In this document: positions 44,030 to 53,259 of the stretch, piece after piece
How the letters are laid out: every line of letters begins with the position of its first letter
Numbering within the stretch: position 1 is the first letter of the stretch
NCBI GenBank assembly: GCA_024742415.1
Contig: JANSYN010000015.1
Span: 36,566-100,565 of the forward strand
Direction: 5' to 3'
Length of the DNA stretch: 64,000 nucleotides
DNA from: Gammaproteobacteria bacterium
GTDB lineage: Bacteria; Pseudomonadota; Gammaproteobacteria; Pseudomonadales; Halieaceae
Translations under genes and position numbers: made by a program
The notes under the pieces: generated by a model
The model's input: only the letters and a program-made list of their open reading frames with translations
What the model was told of the DNA's origin: nothing
Database searches by the model: none

Positions 44030-45838
44030 TCAAGCCTGTGTGGCCGCAAGATGTGCATTGATGACCTGCAGGAACTCGCCGCCGTATTTTTCCAGCTTGC
44101 GCTCGCCCACCCCGCTGATTCTGGCGAACTCTCCCATGGACTGCGGCATGTTCGCGCACATTTCCTGCAGTGTGCTGTCGTGGAAGATCACATAGGGCGG
44201 CACGCCCTGGTCCTCGGCGAGGGTTCGGCGCCGGTCGCGCAGGGCTTCCCACAGTGCCACATCGAGATCGTCGGGCAGGCGTGACCTGGTCTGCCGTTTT
44301 GCGGCGGCCGGTTGTTTGATGTCTTTGCGCAGCTGCATGGTTTCTTCACCGCGCAATAGTGGCCGGCATTTCTCCTGCAGGCGCAGTGCCCCAAAGCGTT
44401 CCATGTCGACGCTCAGGTAGCCGCGCGCCACAAGTTGCCGAAACACTGAGCGCCACTGGTTATTGTCCAGCGCGGCGCCAACACCGTACACAGACAGTTG
44501 ATGATGATCATTTTGCAGGACTTTGTCGGCCTCACTGCCGCGCAGCACGTCAATCAGGTGATTCACGCCAAAACGCTGCCCGGTGCGGTGGCAGGCGCTG
44601 AGCGCCATGCGTGCCACCTCGGTGCCATCCCAGGTGTCTGGCGGCTGCAGACAGGTGTCGCAGTTGCCGCAGGGCGCTACGAGCGCGTCACCAAAGTAAT
44701 TCAGCAGGGCCTGGCGTCGGCAGGTTGTGATCTCACACAGGCCAAGCATGGCGTTCAGGCGATGCTGCTCGGCGCGCTTGTGTTCTTCACTGCCTTCGCT
44801 GTTCTCCATCATTTGCCGCAGTTTGATGACGTCCTGCAGGCCGTAGATCATCCACGCGTCGGCGGGTTCGCCGTCACGGCCGGCGCGGCCGGTTTCCTGG
44901 TAGTAGGATTCCACAGTTTTGGGCAGGTCCAGGTGCGCAACAAAGCGCACATCGGGTTTATCGATGCCCATGCCAAAGGCAATGGTGGCCACGATGATCA
45001 CACCGTCTTCACGCAAAAACCGCGACTGATGCGTGGCGCGCAAGGTGCTGGGCAGGCCGGCGTGATAGGGCAGGGCGTTGAAGCCTTCGGCCTTTAGCCA
45101 CTGGGCGGTCTGCTCCGTTTTGTTGCGCGACAGACAGTACACAATGCCGGCGTCGTTGGGGTGTTCTTCCTTGAGAAAGCGCAGCAGTTGGGACTTTGCA
45201 TTGTGCTTGAGCGCAATGCGGTAGCGAATATTGGGCCGGTCAAAACCCGAGATAAACTGCCGTGCGCTGCCCAGGTCCAGCCGCTGGACAATTTCTTCGC
45301 GGGTGCGCGCATCGGCTGTTGCCGTTAACGCAATGCGTGGAACGGCAGGAAACACTTCATGCAACACGCTCAGGCGCAGGTAATCCGCGCGAAAGTCGTG
45401 CCCCCACTGCGACACACAATGCGCCTCATCAATGGCAAACAGGGCGATGGTTGCGCGCTGCAACAGGCCCAGGGTGCGCTCCTGGTTCAGGCGTTCGGGC
45501 GCGATGTAGAGGAGATCCAGTTCACCGTTGAGCAGCGCGCTCTCGATCTGCTGCGCAGCGTCTGCCGCCAGCGTTGAGTTGAGAAAGCTGGCCCGCACGC
45601 CGAGCTGGCGCAACGCTTCCACCTGATCCTGCATCAGGGCAATGAGTGGTGATATCACCACGGCGCAGCCCTCACGAACCAGCGCCGGTATCTGGTAGCA
45701 CAGGGATTTACCGCCACCGGTGGGCATGAGTACCAGCGCATCGCCGCCGCTGATGACCGTATCGATGATGTCTTGTTGCGAGCCACGAAACTCTGTGTAG
45801 CCGAAGGTGTGCTCAAGGATGTGATGGGCTGCTGTCAT
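44030..45838 (-). CDS. recQ: ATP-dependent DNA helicase RecQ
   Basis: A 602-residue superfamily-2 helicase with complete RecQ order. The helicase core has [20 protein letters not shown] (Q motif region), [12 protein letters not shown] (Walker A), [17 protein letters not shown] (DEAH), [17 protein letters not shown] and [10 protein letters not shown]. The zinc-binding cysteines lie around CEITTCRRQ and CGNCDTC. A winged-helix RQC domain and a C-terminal HRDC domain ([20 protein letters not shown]) complete it. It unwinds DNA 3'-5' in recombinational repair. The ATG at 45838 is used rather than the open extension to 45898. Confidence 0.97.
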   Translation of the reverse strand: MTAAHHILEHTFGYTEFRGSQQDIIDTVISGGDALVLMPTGGGKSLCYQIPALVREGCAVVISPLIALMQDQVEALRQLGVRASFLNSTLAADAAQQIESALLNGELDLLYIAPERLNQERTLGLLQRATIALFAIDEAHCVSQWGHDFRADYLRLSVLHEVFPAVPRIALTATADARTREEIVQRLDLGSARQFISGFDRPNIRYRIALKHNAKSQLLRFLKEEHPNDAGIVYCLSRNKTEQTAQWLKAEGFNALPYHAGLPSTLRATHQSRFLREDGVIIVATIAFGMGIDKPDVRFVAHLDLPKTVESYYQETGRAGRDGEPADAWMIYGLQDVIKLRQMMENSEGSEEHKRAEQHRLNAMLGLCEITTCRRQALLNYFGDALVAPCGNCDTCLQPPDTWDGTEVARMALSACHRTGQRFGVNHLIDVLRGSEADKVLQNDHHQLSVYGVGAALDNNQWRSVFRQLVARGYLSVDMERFGALRLQEKCRPLLRGEETMQLRKDIKQPAAAKRQTRSRLPDDLDVALWEALRDRRRTLAEDQGVPPYVIFHDSTLQEMCANMPQSMGEFARISGVGERKLEKYGGEFLQVINAHLAATQA

Positions 45839-46125
45839 GGTGCGCAATGTAACACGGCTGCGCGGCTGTGGAGGGCCAGCGCGCTTAAATGATCGCACCG
45901 CGCTGGCCCCGGTGCAGTGGGCGTTTCAGGTCCGGGCGGCTCCTGCCAGCCCTGGCCACTACGCCAGTTTCAGGGGCTGCGCGTGCCTTTTCGGGCGCTG
46001 GATTTACGGTAACTGTGAGCTTGCGCACAGTCATCTGCAACACACGGTTGCCAGGTGTTCAGTTTTCGCAGCCTGTGCTACTTTTTACAGACGCTATCTT
46101 CTAATTATAAGTATGGTCCCTTCCT

Positions 46126-49100
46126 ATGTGCTTTACCCTCCCCTCGTTGTCTCTCGCGCGCTGCGGTGTTCTGTTGCTGGCAGCGCTGTACCTCTCCGGT
46201 TGCAAGCTGGTCGTCCTCAATCAGGGCGACACTGGCGGCACGGTGACCAGCTCACTTGTACAGAATCTGGGCACGCCAGTGAATTGCGGCGCCGGTGGCA
46301 GCCTGTGTGAGCGCGATTACTTTGGTGAAGGCACCGAGACACTCACCGCCACGCCAGAGCCCGGTTACGTGTTTGATGCCTGGAGCGGTGCCTGTGAAGG
46401 CCAGGGTCAGGTGTGCACGCTGCAGGTGGCGCTGAACAGCTGGTTTGAAACCACAGCGCACTTTGATTTTGCGCAGGTCAGCGTCAGCCCGATTGCTGAT
46501 CAACAGGTCGGCCAGAATTTTGCGGCCTTCACGCTGCAAGCCAGTGGTTCTTCTGCGGCCGGAGCCATCACATGGAGCGTAGCCAACTCGCGACCTGATG
46601 CGGTCAATGTGGCGATCAATCCCGCCAACGGGCTCTTGTCGATCTCACCGGTCAGTGATGGGTTTGGCAATGCGGAGATCGAGGTCACTGCCACCGTGCC
46701 CGGGGGTGATGCCTCCAGCACACGCTTTGACCTGGTAGTTACCATGCCCGGCAATCCCGTTTTTGCCTGTGGCACCGGCGTTGAGACGGAAACCGGCGAC
46801 ACGCTACCTGGCAGCTACACGCTGTTTGAGTTCGGACAAAGCCGTCCGCTGGCGATGTCCCCCAACGGCCGCTACCTGTTTGTGGCCAACACGCCGGCCA
46901 ACTGCCTGGAAATCTACAACGTAGAGACCGACACCCCGCAGTTGATCTCCAGCGTTGCCGTGGGCCTGGAGCCGATCGCCGTGGCCGCACGCACTGACAC
47001 CGAGATATGGGTGGTCAATGGTTTGTCGGATTCCGTGAGCATTGTCGATATCCGTGATCGTCCGCACGTTGCCCGGACCCTGTGGGTGGGCGATGAACCG
47101 CGCGATATCGTCTTTGATGGGTCCGGCCGGGCCTATATCACCGCGGCCTATCGCGGCCAGAATCACCCAACGTTCGATATCGATGACCTCTTCACTGAAG
47201 GCCTGGGGCGCGCAGACGTCTGGGTGTTTGATGGCGCCAACCCCGGCGCCGCCGTGGGTGGCTCACCGCTCACCATTATCAACTTGTTCACCGATGTGCC
47301 GCGCGCCCTTGCCGTCAGCCCGGACGGCAACACCGTGTATGCCGCAGGCTTTATGACGGGCAACCAGACCACAACGGTTGATGAACTCAGTGTGGTCGCC
47401 GGCGGTGGTGCGCCGCCGCCCAACGTCAACATTGCCGGTGTGCCTGCTCCGGATACCGGGCTGATCGTCAAGTTTAACGGCGTGAACTGGGTGGATGAGG
47501 CAGGCACCGTGTGGGATGACCAGGTGAACTTCTCACTGCCCGACCTGGACGTATTTGAAATCAATGCAGGTTTACCGGTGCCTGCGCTGGTGGATTCTTT
47601 CAGCGGCGTTGGCACAACGCTGTTCAATATGACGACCGCCCCCGACGGCCGCCTGTTCGTGTCGAACACCGAGGCGCGCAATCACGTGCGCTTCGAGGGC
47701 GAGGGTGATATCGCCACCACCGTGCGTGGCAATACCGCGCAGAATCGTGTGACGATTATCGACAGTGGCGTCGTCACCCCCTACCACCTTGACCATCACA
47801 TCGATTTTGACCTGCCGTTTGGCCAGCAAGTAGGCGAGAACGACAAGGGCAAATCCACCGCGCAACCCGGTGCCATGGAGTACATCAATGGCGAGTTGTG
47901 GGTACTGCCCTTTGGTGCCAGCAAGGTGCAGATCTTTGCCGACCCGGAAGTGTCCAGCGCGCCCGAGTGGTTTGATGCGCCGTGGGCCGGGCGTTTTGGC
48001 CTGGTGCTGCCCGATGGCGGCCCGGCGGGTATCGCCGTGCAGGATTATCGTGGCCGCGCGTATGTTTACACCCGCCATGGCAACCAGTTACACGTGATCA
48101 GCACTGCCAAGAAGTTTGTGATCAACAGTGTGCAGTTGTTTACCCCCGAACCTGCTTCGGTGATCGCTGGCCGCCCGTTCTTGTATGACGCGGAATTGAC
48201 CTCCGGTAACGGCACTGGCTCCTGCGGCTCGTGCCACATTTTTGGCGACCTGGATAACCTGGCCTGGGACCTGGGGCACCCGGAGATTCAGGTTGAAGAC
48301 AACACCAACCCGTTTATCTCTGGCCCTGCCAACCCGGTATTCCACCCGATGAAAGGGCCCATGACCACACAGACCTTCCGCGGGATTGCCGATAGCGGCC
48401 CGATGCACTGGCGCGGTGATCGCACCGGTCGCGACGCGGCGGGCAACCCGGTGCCGGGAGAGACCATTGAGTCGCAGGCGTTCAAGCAGTTTAATCCGGC
48501 GTTTGTGGGCCTGGTGGGGCGCCCCACTGAGCTGAGCAGCACCGAGATGGATCAGTTCACCCAGTTTGTACTGCAACTGATGCCGCCACCCAACCCGATA
48601 CGGAATCTGAACGACAGCCTGACCCCAACGCAGGCGCTGGGGTCGCAGGTGTATTTCAACCGCGTCTCTGACGGGCGCACCTGTAATGGCTGCCACACCA
48701 TTAACCCGGCGCAGAACTTTTTCGGTACGGATGGCCGTTCAACCTCAGAGGGTTCAAACATCTCGCAGGAATTCAAAGTGCCGCACCTGCGCAACATGTA
48801 CACCAAGGTGGGTATGTTCGGCACCAGCTTTGACGATGCCTCCGTTATTTACAGCGGCGGTGACCAGATTCGCGGCTTTGGCTACCTGCATGATGGCTCG
48901 GTGGATACGCTGGATAATTTCATCGGTGCACCGGTGTTCTCCTTCGCGGACCCAGTCAATGACCCGCGCCGTGTCGGTGAATTCAACATGGTGGTAGATA
49001 GCAATCTCAAACCCATCGTTGGGCAACAGGTCACTTTAACGACAAGCAACGCCGCCGCAGCCGGTACGCGGATTGACCTGCTGATTGCGCGCGCCCTGGC

Positions 49101-49314
49101 GGGCGACTGTGATCTGGTGTTGTGGAGCAGTACCTCCGCCAATGGCCCGGTGAGCGCGCGTTTGCTCGGCAACGGCAACTTTGTAGTCTCGGTGCCGGGC
49201 AACCCCATCGTCACAGACGCCTTCATTCGTGGCCGTGTAGCCACCACCGGCGAGCCGGTGACCTACACCTGCACACCGCCGGGGTCTGGCGTACGTATGA
49301 GCCAGATTCCCTGA
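46126..49314 (+). CDS. Large lipoprotein: InlB-type repeat, beta-propeller and di-heme peroxidase domain
   Basis: A 1062-residue secreted protein. After the lipoprotein signal (LLLAALYLSGC) comes a divergent InlB B-repeat-like segment (TETLTATPEPGYVFDAWSG) with paired cysteines. A cadherin/Ig-like linker and a YVTN-type seven-bladed propeller follow (SPNGRYLFVANTPANCLEIYNV, VSIVDIRDRPHVARTLWVGDEP and so on). The last third is a cytochrome c peroxidase/MauG-like domain with two heme sites, CGSCH and CNGCH. It should sit on the outer membrane and carry electrons or oxidise a substrate. No obvious ribosome site precedes the ATG. It is followed by a palindromic hairpin at 49323. Confidence 0.8.
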   Translation: MCFTLPSLSLARCGVLLLAALYLSGCKLVVLNQGDTGGTVTSSLVQNLGTPVNCGAGGSLCERDYFGEGTETLTATPEPGYVFDAWSGACEGQGQVCTLQVALNSWFETTAHFDFAQVSVSPIADQQVGQNFAAFTLQASGSSAAGAITWSVANSRPDAVNVAINPANGLLSISPVSDGFGNAEIEVTATVPGGDASSTRFDLVVTMPGNPVFACGTGVETETGDTLPGSYTLFEFGQSRPLAMSPNGRYLFVANTPANCLEIYNVETDTPQLISSVAVGLEPIAVAARTDTEIWVVNGLSDSVSIVDIRDRPHVARTLWVGDEPRDIVFDGSGRAYITAAYRGQNHPTFDIDDLFTEGLGRADVWVFDGANPGAAVGGSPLTIINLFTDVPRALAVSPDGNTVYAAGFMTGNQTTTVDELSVVAGGGAPPPNVNIAGVPAPDTGLIVKFNGVNWVDEAGTVWDDQVNFSLPDLDVFEINAGLPVPALVDSFSGVGTTLFNMTTAPDGRLFVSNTEARNHVRFEGEGDIATTVRGNTAQNRVTIIDSGVVTPYHLDHHIDFDLPFGQQVGENDKGKSTAQPGAMEYINGELWVLPFGASKVQIFADPEVSSAPEWFDAPWAGRFGLVLPDGGPAGIAVQDYRGRAYVYTRHGNQLHVISTAKKFVINSVQLFTPEPASVIAGRPFLYDAELTSGNGTGSCGSCHIFGDLDNLAWDLGHPEIQVEDNTNPFISGPANPVFHPMKGPMTTQTFRGIADSGPMHWRGDRTGRDAAGNPVPGETIESQAFKQFNPAFVGLVGRPTELSSTEMDQFTQFVLQLMPPPNPIRNLNDSLTPTQALGSQVYFNRVSDGRTCNGCHTINPAQNFFGTDGRSTSEGSNISQEFKVPHLRNMYTKVGMFGTSFDDASVIYSGGDQIRGFGYLHDGSVDTLDNFIGAPVFSFADPVNDPRRVGEFNMVVDSNLKPIVGQQVTLTTSNAAAAGTRIDLLIARALAGDCDLVLWSSTSANGPVSARLLGNGNFVVSVPGNPIVTDAFIRGRVATTGEPVTYTCTPPGSGVRMSQIP

Positions 49315-49322
49315 TTTTTCCC

Positions 49323-49347
49323 CTGGCCGGCCGCGCAGGCCGGCCAG
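49323..49347 (+). terminator. GC palindrome after the di-heme lipoprotein gene
   Basis: CTGGCCGGCC and GGCCGGCCAG form a perfect ten-base-pair stem with a five-base loop, nine bases after the stop codon. A T-run does not follow, so termination may be weak or factor-dependent; a role in mRNA 3' stability is equally possible. Confidence 0.45.
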
Positions 49348-49478
49348 CCCATTTGGCAGTGCCGGCCTCCTGCTCTAGACTTGCGCTCCTTGTGCCAGGC
49401 CCGTTAACGTCACCCCTGGTGGTCTGAGTTGCCGCGGTTGCGGCTGCGGCACTGGCGCTACTGCCCCTGGAGACTTGA

Positions 49479-51155
49479 ATGAAAACACCGCTTCACCTGC
49501 TGCTTGTTGCGCTACTGCTGTTTGCGGTGGGTGCGGGAGCACAGCAACCCTCGACCACTACCTCTGCTGACCTGTTGGCCCAGGTGGGCCAGATCGAGCG
49601 CGGTATTGCCCAGGTGCGGGCGCTGTCGCAGCACCTCGACGAGGGCATGGAAGTAGATCGCGAGGCAATCTCCTACCGGCGCGATACGCAGGCGTTCAAC
49701 CTGATTCGCGATCTCGACGCCCTGGCCCGGCAAGTGGCCGCGCTGCCCGAGGGTGACCCGCTGCGCGCCCAGATGCTGCGCCGCCTGCAGGAGGACTTTT
49801 CAGGCCTTGGCGAAAGCCTGTTCCATCGCACACAGGATTTGAGCGCACGCATTGAACACTTCACGCAGGCGCTGGAGAGCCAGAGCGGCACGCAGAAGCT
49901 GTCCACAGAGGCCTACATAGAGGCGCTCAAGAACCTGCGCATTCAATCCTACCAGGCGGCGGCTGACCTGATCGACGGGCGCGCCGCCCTGGGCCTGCCC
50001 GCAGAGGCGTTGATTGAATCCCTGGGCGGGCAGCTGTTTGTGCTGGCCGAAACCCTGACCGGTAAGCTGAAGTTCACCGGCTCTGCCGGGCGCGCGCTGT
50101 CGCAGCGGCTCAAAGACGACCCACAAAACACCGAGGTAGATGAAGCCGCCAGATCACTGGCCCTGCGCCATGCAGAGAACCGCGAGCGGCTGGAGGACGT
50201 CAGTGACCTCATGGAGAGGCTGGGTATCGATAACAGCCAGTACAAAGCCGAGTTGTTGCAGCAGGGCCAGAGTTTTTCGATTCGCGATTTTGAAAAAGAC
50301 GTCTTCGTGCAGCTGCTGGAGCAGGGGTCGCACACCGTGAAAACGGCCCTGACCAACAACGGCCCCGATTTCGTTTTTCGTGCGCTGGTGTTTTTGCTCA
50401 TTGTGCTGGTGTTCAGGGTGCTGTCGCGGCTGGTGCGACGTTTGGTGATTGCCGCCTTTGAGCGCTCAGGCGCGGATATGTCGACCCTGCTCAAGGATGT
50501 GCTCGCCTCTGTTTCCGGTGGCAGCGTTATGATTGTAGGCCTGTTGATTGCCCTGGCCCAGGTGGGTATATCGGTAGGCCCCATGCTGGCCGGCCTTGGC
50601 GTGGCAGGCTTTATCGTGGGCTTTGCCCTGCAAGACACACTGGGTAACTTCGCCGCCGGCGGTATGATCCTCATCTACCGCCCCTATGACGTGGACGACT
50701 TTGTGGAAGTGGCCGGCGCCTCTGGCCTGGTGAAAAAGATGAGCCTTGTGTCTACCACCATCACCACCTTCGACAACCAGACCCTGGTGGTGCCCAACAG
50801 TAAGATCTGGGGCGATGTGATCAAGAACGTTACCGCGCAGAAGCTGCGCCGCGTGGACCTTGAATTCGGCATCAGCTACGGCGACGACGTAGAGCTCGCC
50901 GAGAACGTGCTCAGCGAGATCGTAAAAAACCATCAAATGGTACTGGACACCCCCGCGCCCCTGATCAAGCTGCATTCGCTGGGTGATTCATCGGTTAACT
51001 TTATTGTGAGGCCCTGGGTAAAAACCGTCGATTACTGGACGGTATACTGGGACATCACCCGCGAAGTGAAGCTGCGTTTTGACCGCGAGGGTATTTCCAT
51101 CCCGTTCCCGCAACGCGACCTTCACGTATATGAAGAGCGCGCCCCCACGGTGTGA
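49479..51155 (+). CDS. MscS-family mechanosensitive channel
   Basis: A 558-residue protein: a Sec signal peptide (to about residue 21, VGAGA), a long helical periplasmic domain to about residue 285, and three membrane helices. The beta domain is typical of MscS. The pore-lining TM3 is VAGFIVGFALQDTLGNFAAGGMIL, followed by YRPYDVDDFVEVAGASGLVKKMSLVSTTITTFDNQTLVVPN. The long N-terminal domain likens it to MscK/YbdG-type channels rather than minimal MscS. It would release osmolytes on hypo-osmotic shock. It is likely transcribed alone. Confidence 0.9.
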   Translation: MKTPLHLLLVALLLFAVGAGAQQPSTTTSADLLAQVGQIERGIAQVRALSQHLDEGMEVDREAISYRRDTQAFNLIRDLDALARQVAALPEGDPLRAQMLRRLQEDFSGLGESLFHRTQDLSARIEHFTQALESQSGTQKLSTEAYIEALKNLRIQSYQAAADLIDGRAALGLPAEALIESLGGQLFVLAETLTGKLKFTGSAGRALSQRLKDDPQNTEVDEAARSLALRHAENRERLEDVSDLMERLGIDNSQYKAELLQQGQSFSIRDFEKDVFVQLLEQGSHTVKTALTNNGPDFVFRALVFLLIVLVFRVLSRLVRRLVIAAFERSGADMSTLLKDVLASVSGGSVMIVGLLIALAQVGISVGPMLAGLGVAGFIVGFALQDTLGNFAAGGMILIYRPYDVDDFVEVAGASGLVKKMSLVSTTITTFDNQTLVVPNSKIWGDVIKNVTAQKLRRVDLEFGISYGDDVELAENVLSEIVKNHQMVLDTPAPLIKLHSLGDSSVNFIVRPWVKTVDYWTVYWDITREVKLRFDREGISIPFPQRDLHVYEERAPTV

Positions 51156-51262
51156 TGGGCGCACCAAGCGAGGCCCTGGCAGGGCGTAAGGCCTATGGCT
51201 GCTGAGTATACCCTGCCGATTTTGCTGTAAACTCCACCGTTGACTTTTTTGAGCCCCGTTTT

Positions 51263-52216
51263 ATGAACACTGCTGTTGCTACACCTCCTGATTTGTCGAT
51301 TGAAATACCCGCTGATTGCGCACCGACCCCGCAATGGTTTGAAGACGCCCTGGCCACGCCGCGCGAAGAGGGCTGGGTGGACTCCGCCGGCTGCCCGATT
51401 CACTACTTCCGCTGGGGAGACCCAGCCAGGCCCGGCGTACTGCTGCTGCACGGCTTTCTGGCGCATTCGCGCTGCTTTGCTTTTATTGCGCCGTTTCTGG
51501 CCCAGGATTACCACGTGGTGGCCTATGATTTTTCAGGCATGGGCGATTCCGGTGAGCGCGAGGCCTACCCGAACGAGGTGCGGCTGCAAGAGTTAAAAGA
51601 CGTTGCCACCCACACCGGGCTGTTTGCCAATGGCCAGAAGCCCACGATCATTGCGCACTCCTACGGGGGCAGCGTGGGCCTGATCGCCATGGAACATTGC
51701 CACGAGGAATTCGCCGGCCTGGTGATCTGCGACCTGATGACCCTGCGCCCGGAGCGGCTGAAAGAGCATCTGGGAGACAGAGACCCGTCTGCACCGCAGC
51801 GGCCCAGGCGGCCGAATAAAGTCTACCCGGACTACGCAACCGCCAAGGGTCGCTTTGTGCTGTCGCCGCCACAAAAGGTGAACGAACCCTACCTGTTTGA
51901 TTACATGGCCTTTCACTCGCTCAAAGAAGTCTCAGGCGGCTGGAGCTGGAAGTTTCACCCCAGCGTGTTTGAGCGCGACGGTGACCCCACCGAACACTTG
52001 CTGGCGCAGACCCAGCGCATTGTTAAAGCGCCGGGCCGTATCGTGATCGTGTACGGTGAGCAAAGCCTGCTGTTTGATGCCGATTCTGCAGATTACATCC
52101 GCGAGTGCGGTGGCACGCATATTCCCATGATCGAGATACCCGATGCCCGGCACCACCTGATGCTGGACCAGCCGCTGGCCTTTGTGAGCGTGCTGCGAGC
52201 CACCCTGGCGCTGTGA
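51263..52216 (+). CDS. Alpha/beta hydrolase
   Basis: A 317-residue alpha/beta-fold hydrolase. The oxyanion strand is GVLLLHGFLAHSRCF, the nucleophile elbow is IIAHSYGGS (Ser), and the catalytic His is in DARHHLMLD near the end. A long N-terminal segment of 40 residues precedes the fold. Ser-type chemistry suggests an esterase or thioesterase role. Not closely similar to the epoxide-hydrolase-like gene that follows by 120 bases. Confidence 0.85.
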   Translation: MNTAVATPPDLSIEIPADCAPTPQWFEDALATPREEGWVDSAGCPIHYFRWGDPARPGVLLLHGFLAHSRCFAFIAPFLAQDYHVVAYDFSGMGDSGEREAYPNEVRLQELKDVATHTGLFANGQKPTIIAHSYGGSVGLIAMEHCHEEFAGLVICDLMTLRPERLKEHLGDRDPSAPQRPRRPNKVYPDYATAKGRFVLSPPQKVNEPYLFDYMAFHSLKEVSGGWSWKFHPSVFERDGDPTEHLLAQTQRIVKAPGRIVIVYGEQSLLFDADSADYIRECGGTHIPMIEIPDARHHLMLDQPLAFVSVLRATLAL

Positions 52217-52336
52217 GTTGCGCACTGCGCCGCCCGTTGGGCGCGGCCGCAGTGCGATACTTCAGCCAAATCCCCTCACGCGGCGCAAAAACTGGGCTAA
52301 GCTGTAGCAAAGCCCCGGTAGAGCGAGCGCAACGCC

Positions 52337-53125
52337 ATGCAAAAAACCATTCGTGTTGGCAGCACAGACGTCTATATGGAAGGCAGCGGCCCGCGCACCA
52401 TGGTCATGCTGCACGGCTGGCCAGACACGCACGAGTCCTGGCGGCAGCAGATTGACTTCTTCAAGTCACACTATGTTTGCGCAAGCTTCACCATGCCCGG
52501 CTTCGACAGCAACGACCACAGCAACTACTCGATTGATGACATCGTCACGCGGCTGCGTGACATAGTGGATGCGGTAAGCCCGAGCGAGAAAGTCATTCTG
52601 CTGGCACACGACTGGGGCTGCGTTTTTGGCTACGAATACGCCATGCGCCACAGCGACAGGGTTGAGAAGATGATCGGCCTGGACGTAGGCGATGCCAATT
52701 CACAAGCGCTGAAGGATTCACTCTCGGTACTGCAAAAGCTCATGGTGTTTACCTACCAGTTTACCCTGGCCACCAGCTTCTTACTTGGCAGAACCCTGGG
52801 CACCCCCATCGCAAAGGGCGTGGCCGCCGGCCTGAGGGCAAGCTGCAACAGAGCCAACATCCACTCGGGCATGAGCATGCCCTACGCCATGCGCTGGTTC
52901 GGCACCAACGGCGGCATGGACGACCTGCTACCGGTAGAGCCTGAGTTTCCGTTCTACTACGCGTATGCAACCCAAAAGCCTCTGATGTTTCATTCGCCAC
53001 AGTGGTTGGAATGGCTAGCGGCAAGGCCGGGGAACAAGGTGCAGGCGTTTGAGTGTGGGCACTGGATTATGATTGATCGGGCGGAGGCGTTTAATGGGGC
53101 GGTTTTGGAGTGGTTGGGGGAGTAG
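52337..53125 (+). CDS. Epoxide hydrolase-like alpha/beta hydrolase
   Basis: A 262-residue alpha/beta hydrolase with HGWPDTHESW and an Asp nucleophile in LLAHDWGCVFGYEYA (Asp near 92), as in epoxide hydrolases and haloalkane dehalogenases. The terminal GHWIMIDRAEAF carries the catalytic His. From residue about 131 to its stop, its DNA is nearly identical to a second copy at 61659-62057, which lacks the 5' part. The intact gene is this one. It marks the left border of the phosphorus-scavenging block. Confidence 0.88.
   Translation: MQKTIRVGSTDVYMEGSGPRTMVMLHGWPDTHESWRQQIDFFKSHYVCASFTMPGFDSNDHSNYSIDDIVTRLRDIVDAVSPSEKVILLAHDWGCVFGYEYAMRHSDRVEKMIGLDVGDANSQALKDSLSVLQKLMVFTYQFTLATSFLLGRTLGTPIAKGVAAGLRASCNRANIHSGMSMPYAMRWFGTNGGMDDLLPVEPEFPFYYAYATQKPLMFHSPQWLEWLAARPGNKVQAFECGHWIMIDRAEAFNGAVLEWLGE
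52728..53125 (+). repeat. Left copy of a 398-base direct repeat (3' end of hydrolase gene)
   Basis: This stretch, the last two-thirds of the alpha/beta hydrolase gene, recurs in the same orientation at 61659-62057. The copies share long identical runs with a few substitutions and one added base near the end. The repeats flank the PLD-PhoX-receptor-phytase block. Confidence 0.95.
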
Positions 53126-53259
53126 CTCGCGACACTTGCGATGAATATGGATTGCGCAAGGAGTATTGATGTTGCAAGGAGCGACTCTTCTGGGCTTTGC
53201 AGCGCCGTTGTGGGCGGCAGGAGAACTGCTGAGAACCAAATACTGTATTTTGGGGAAGC

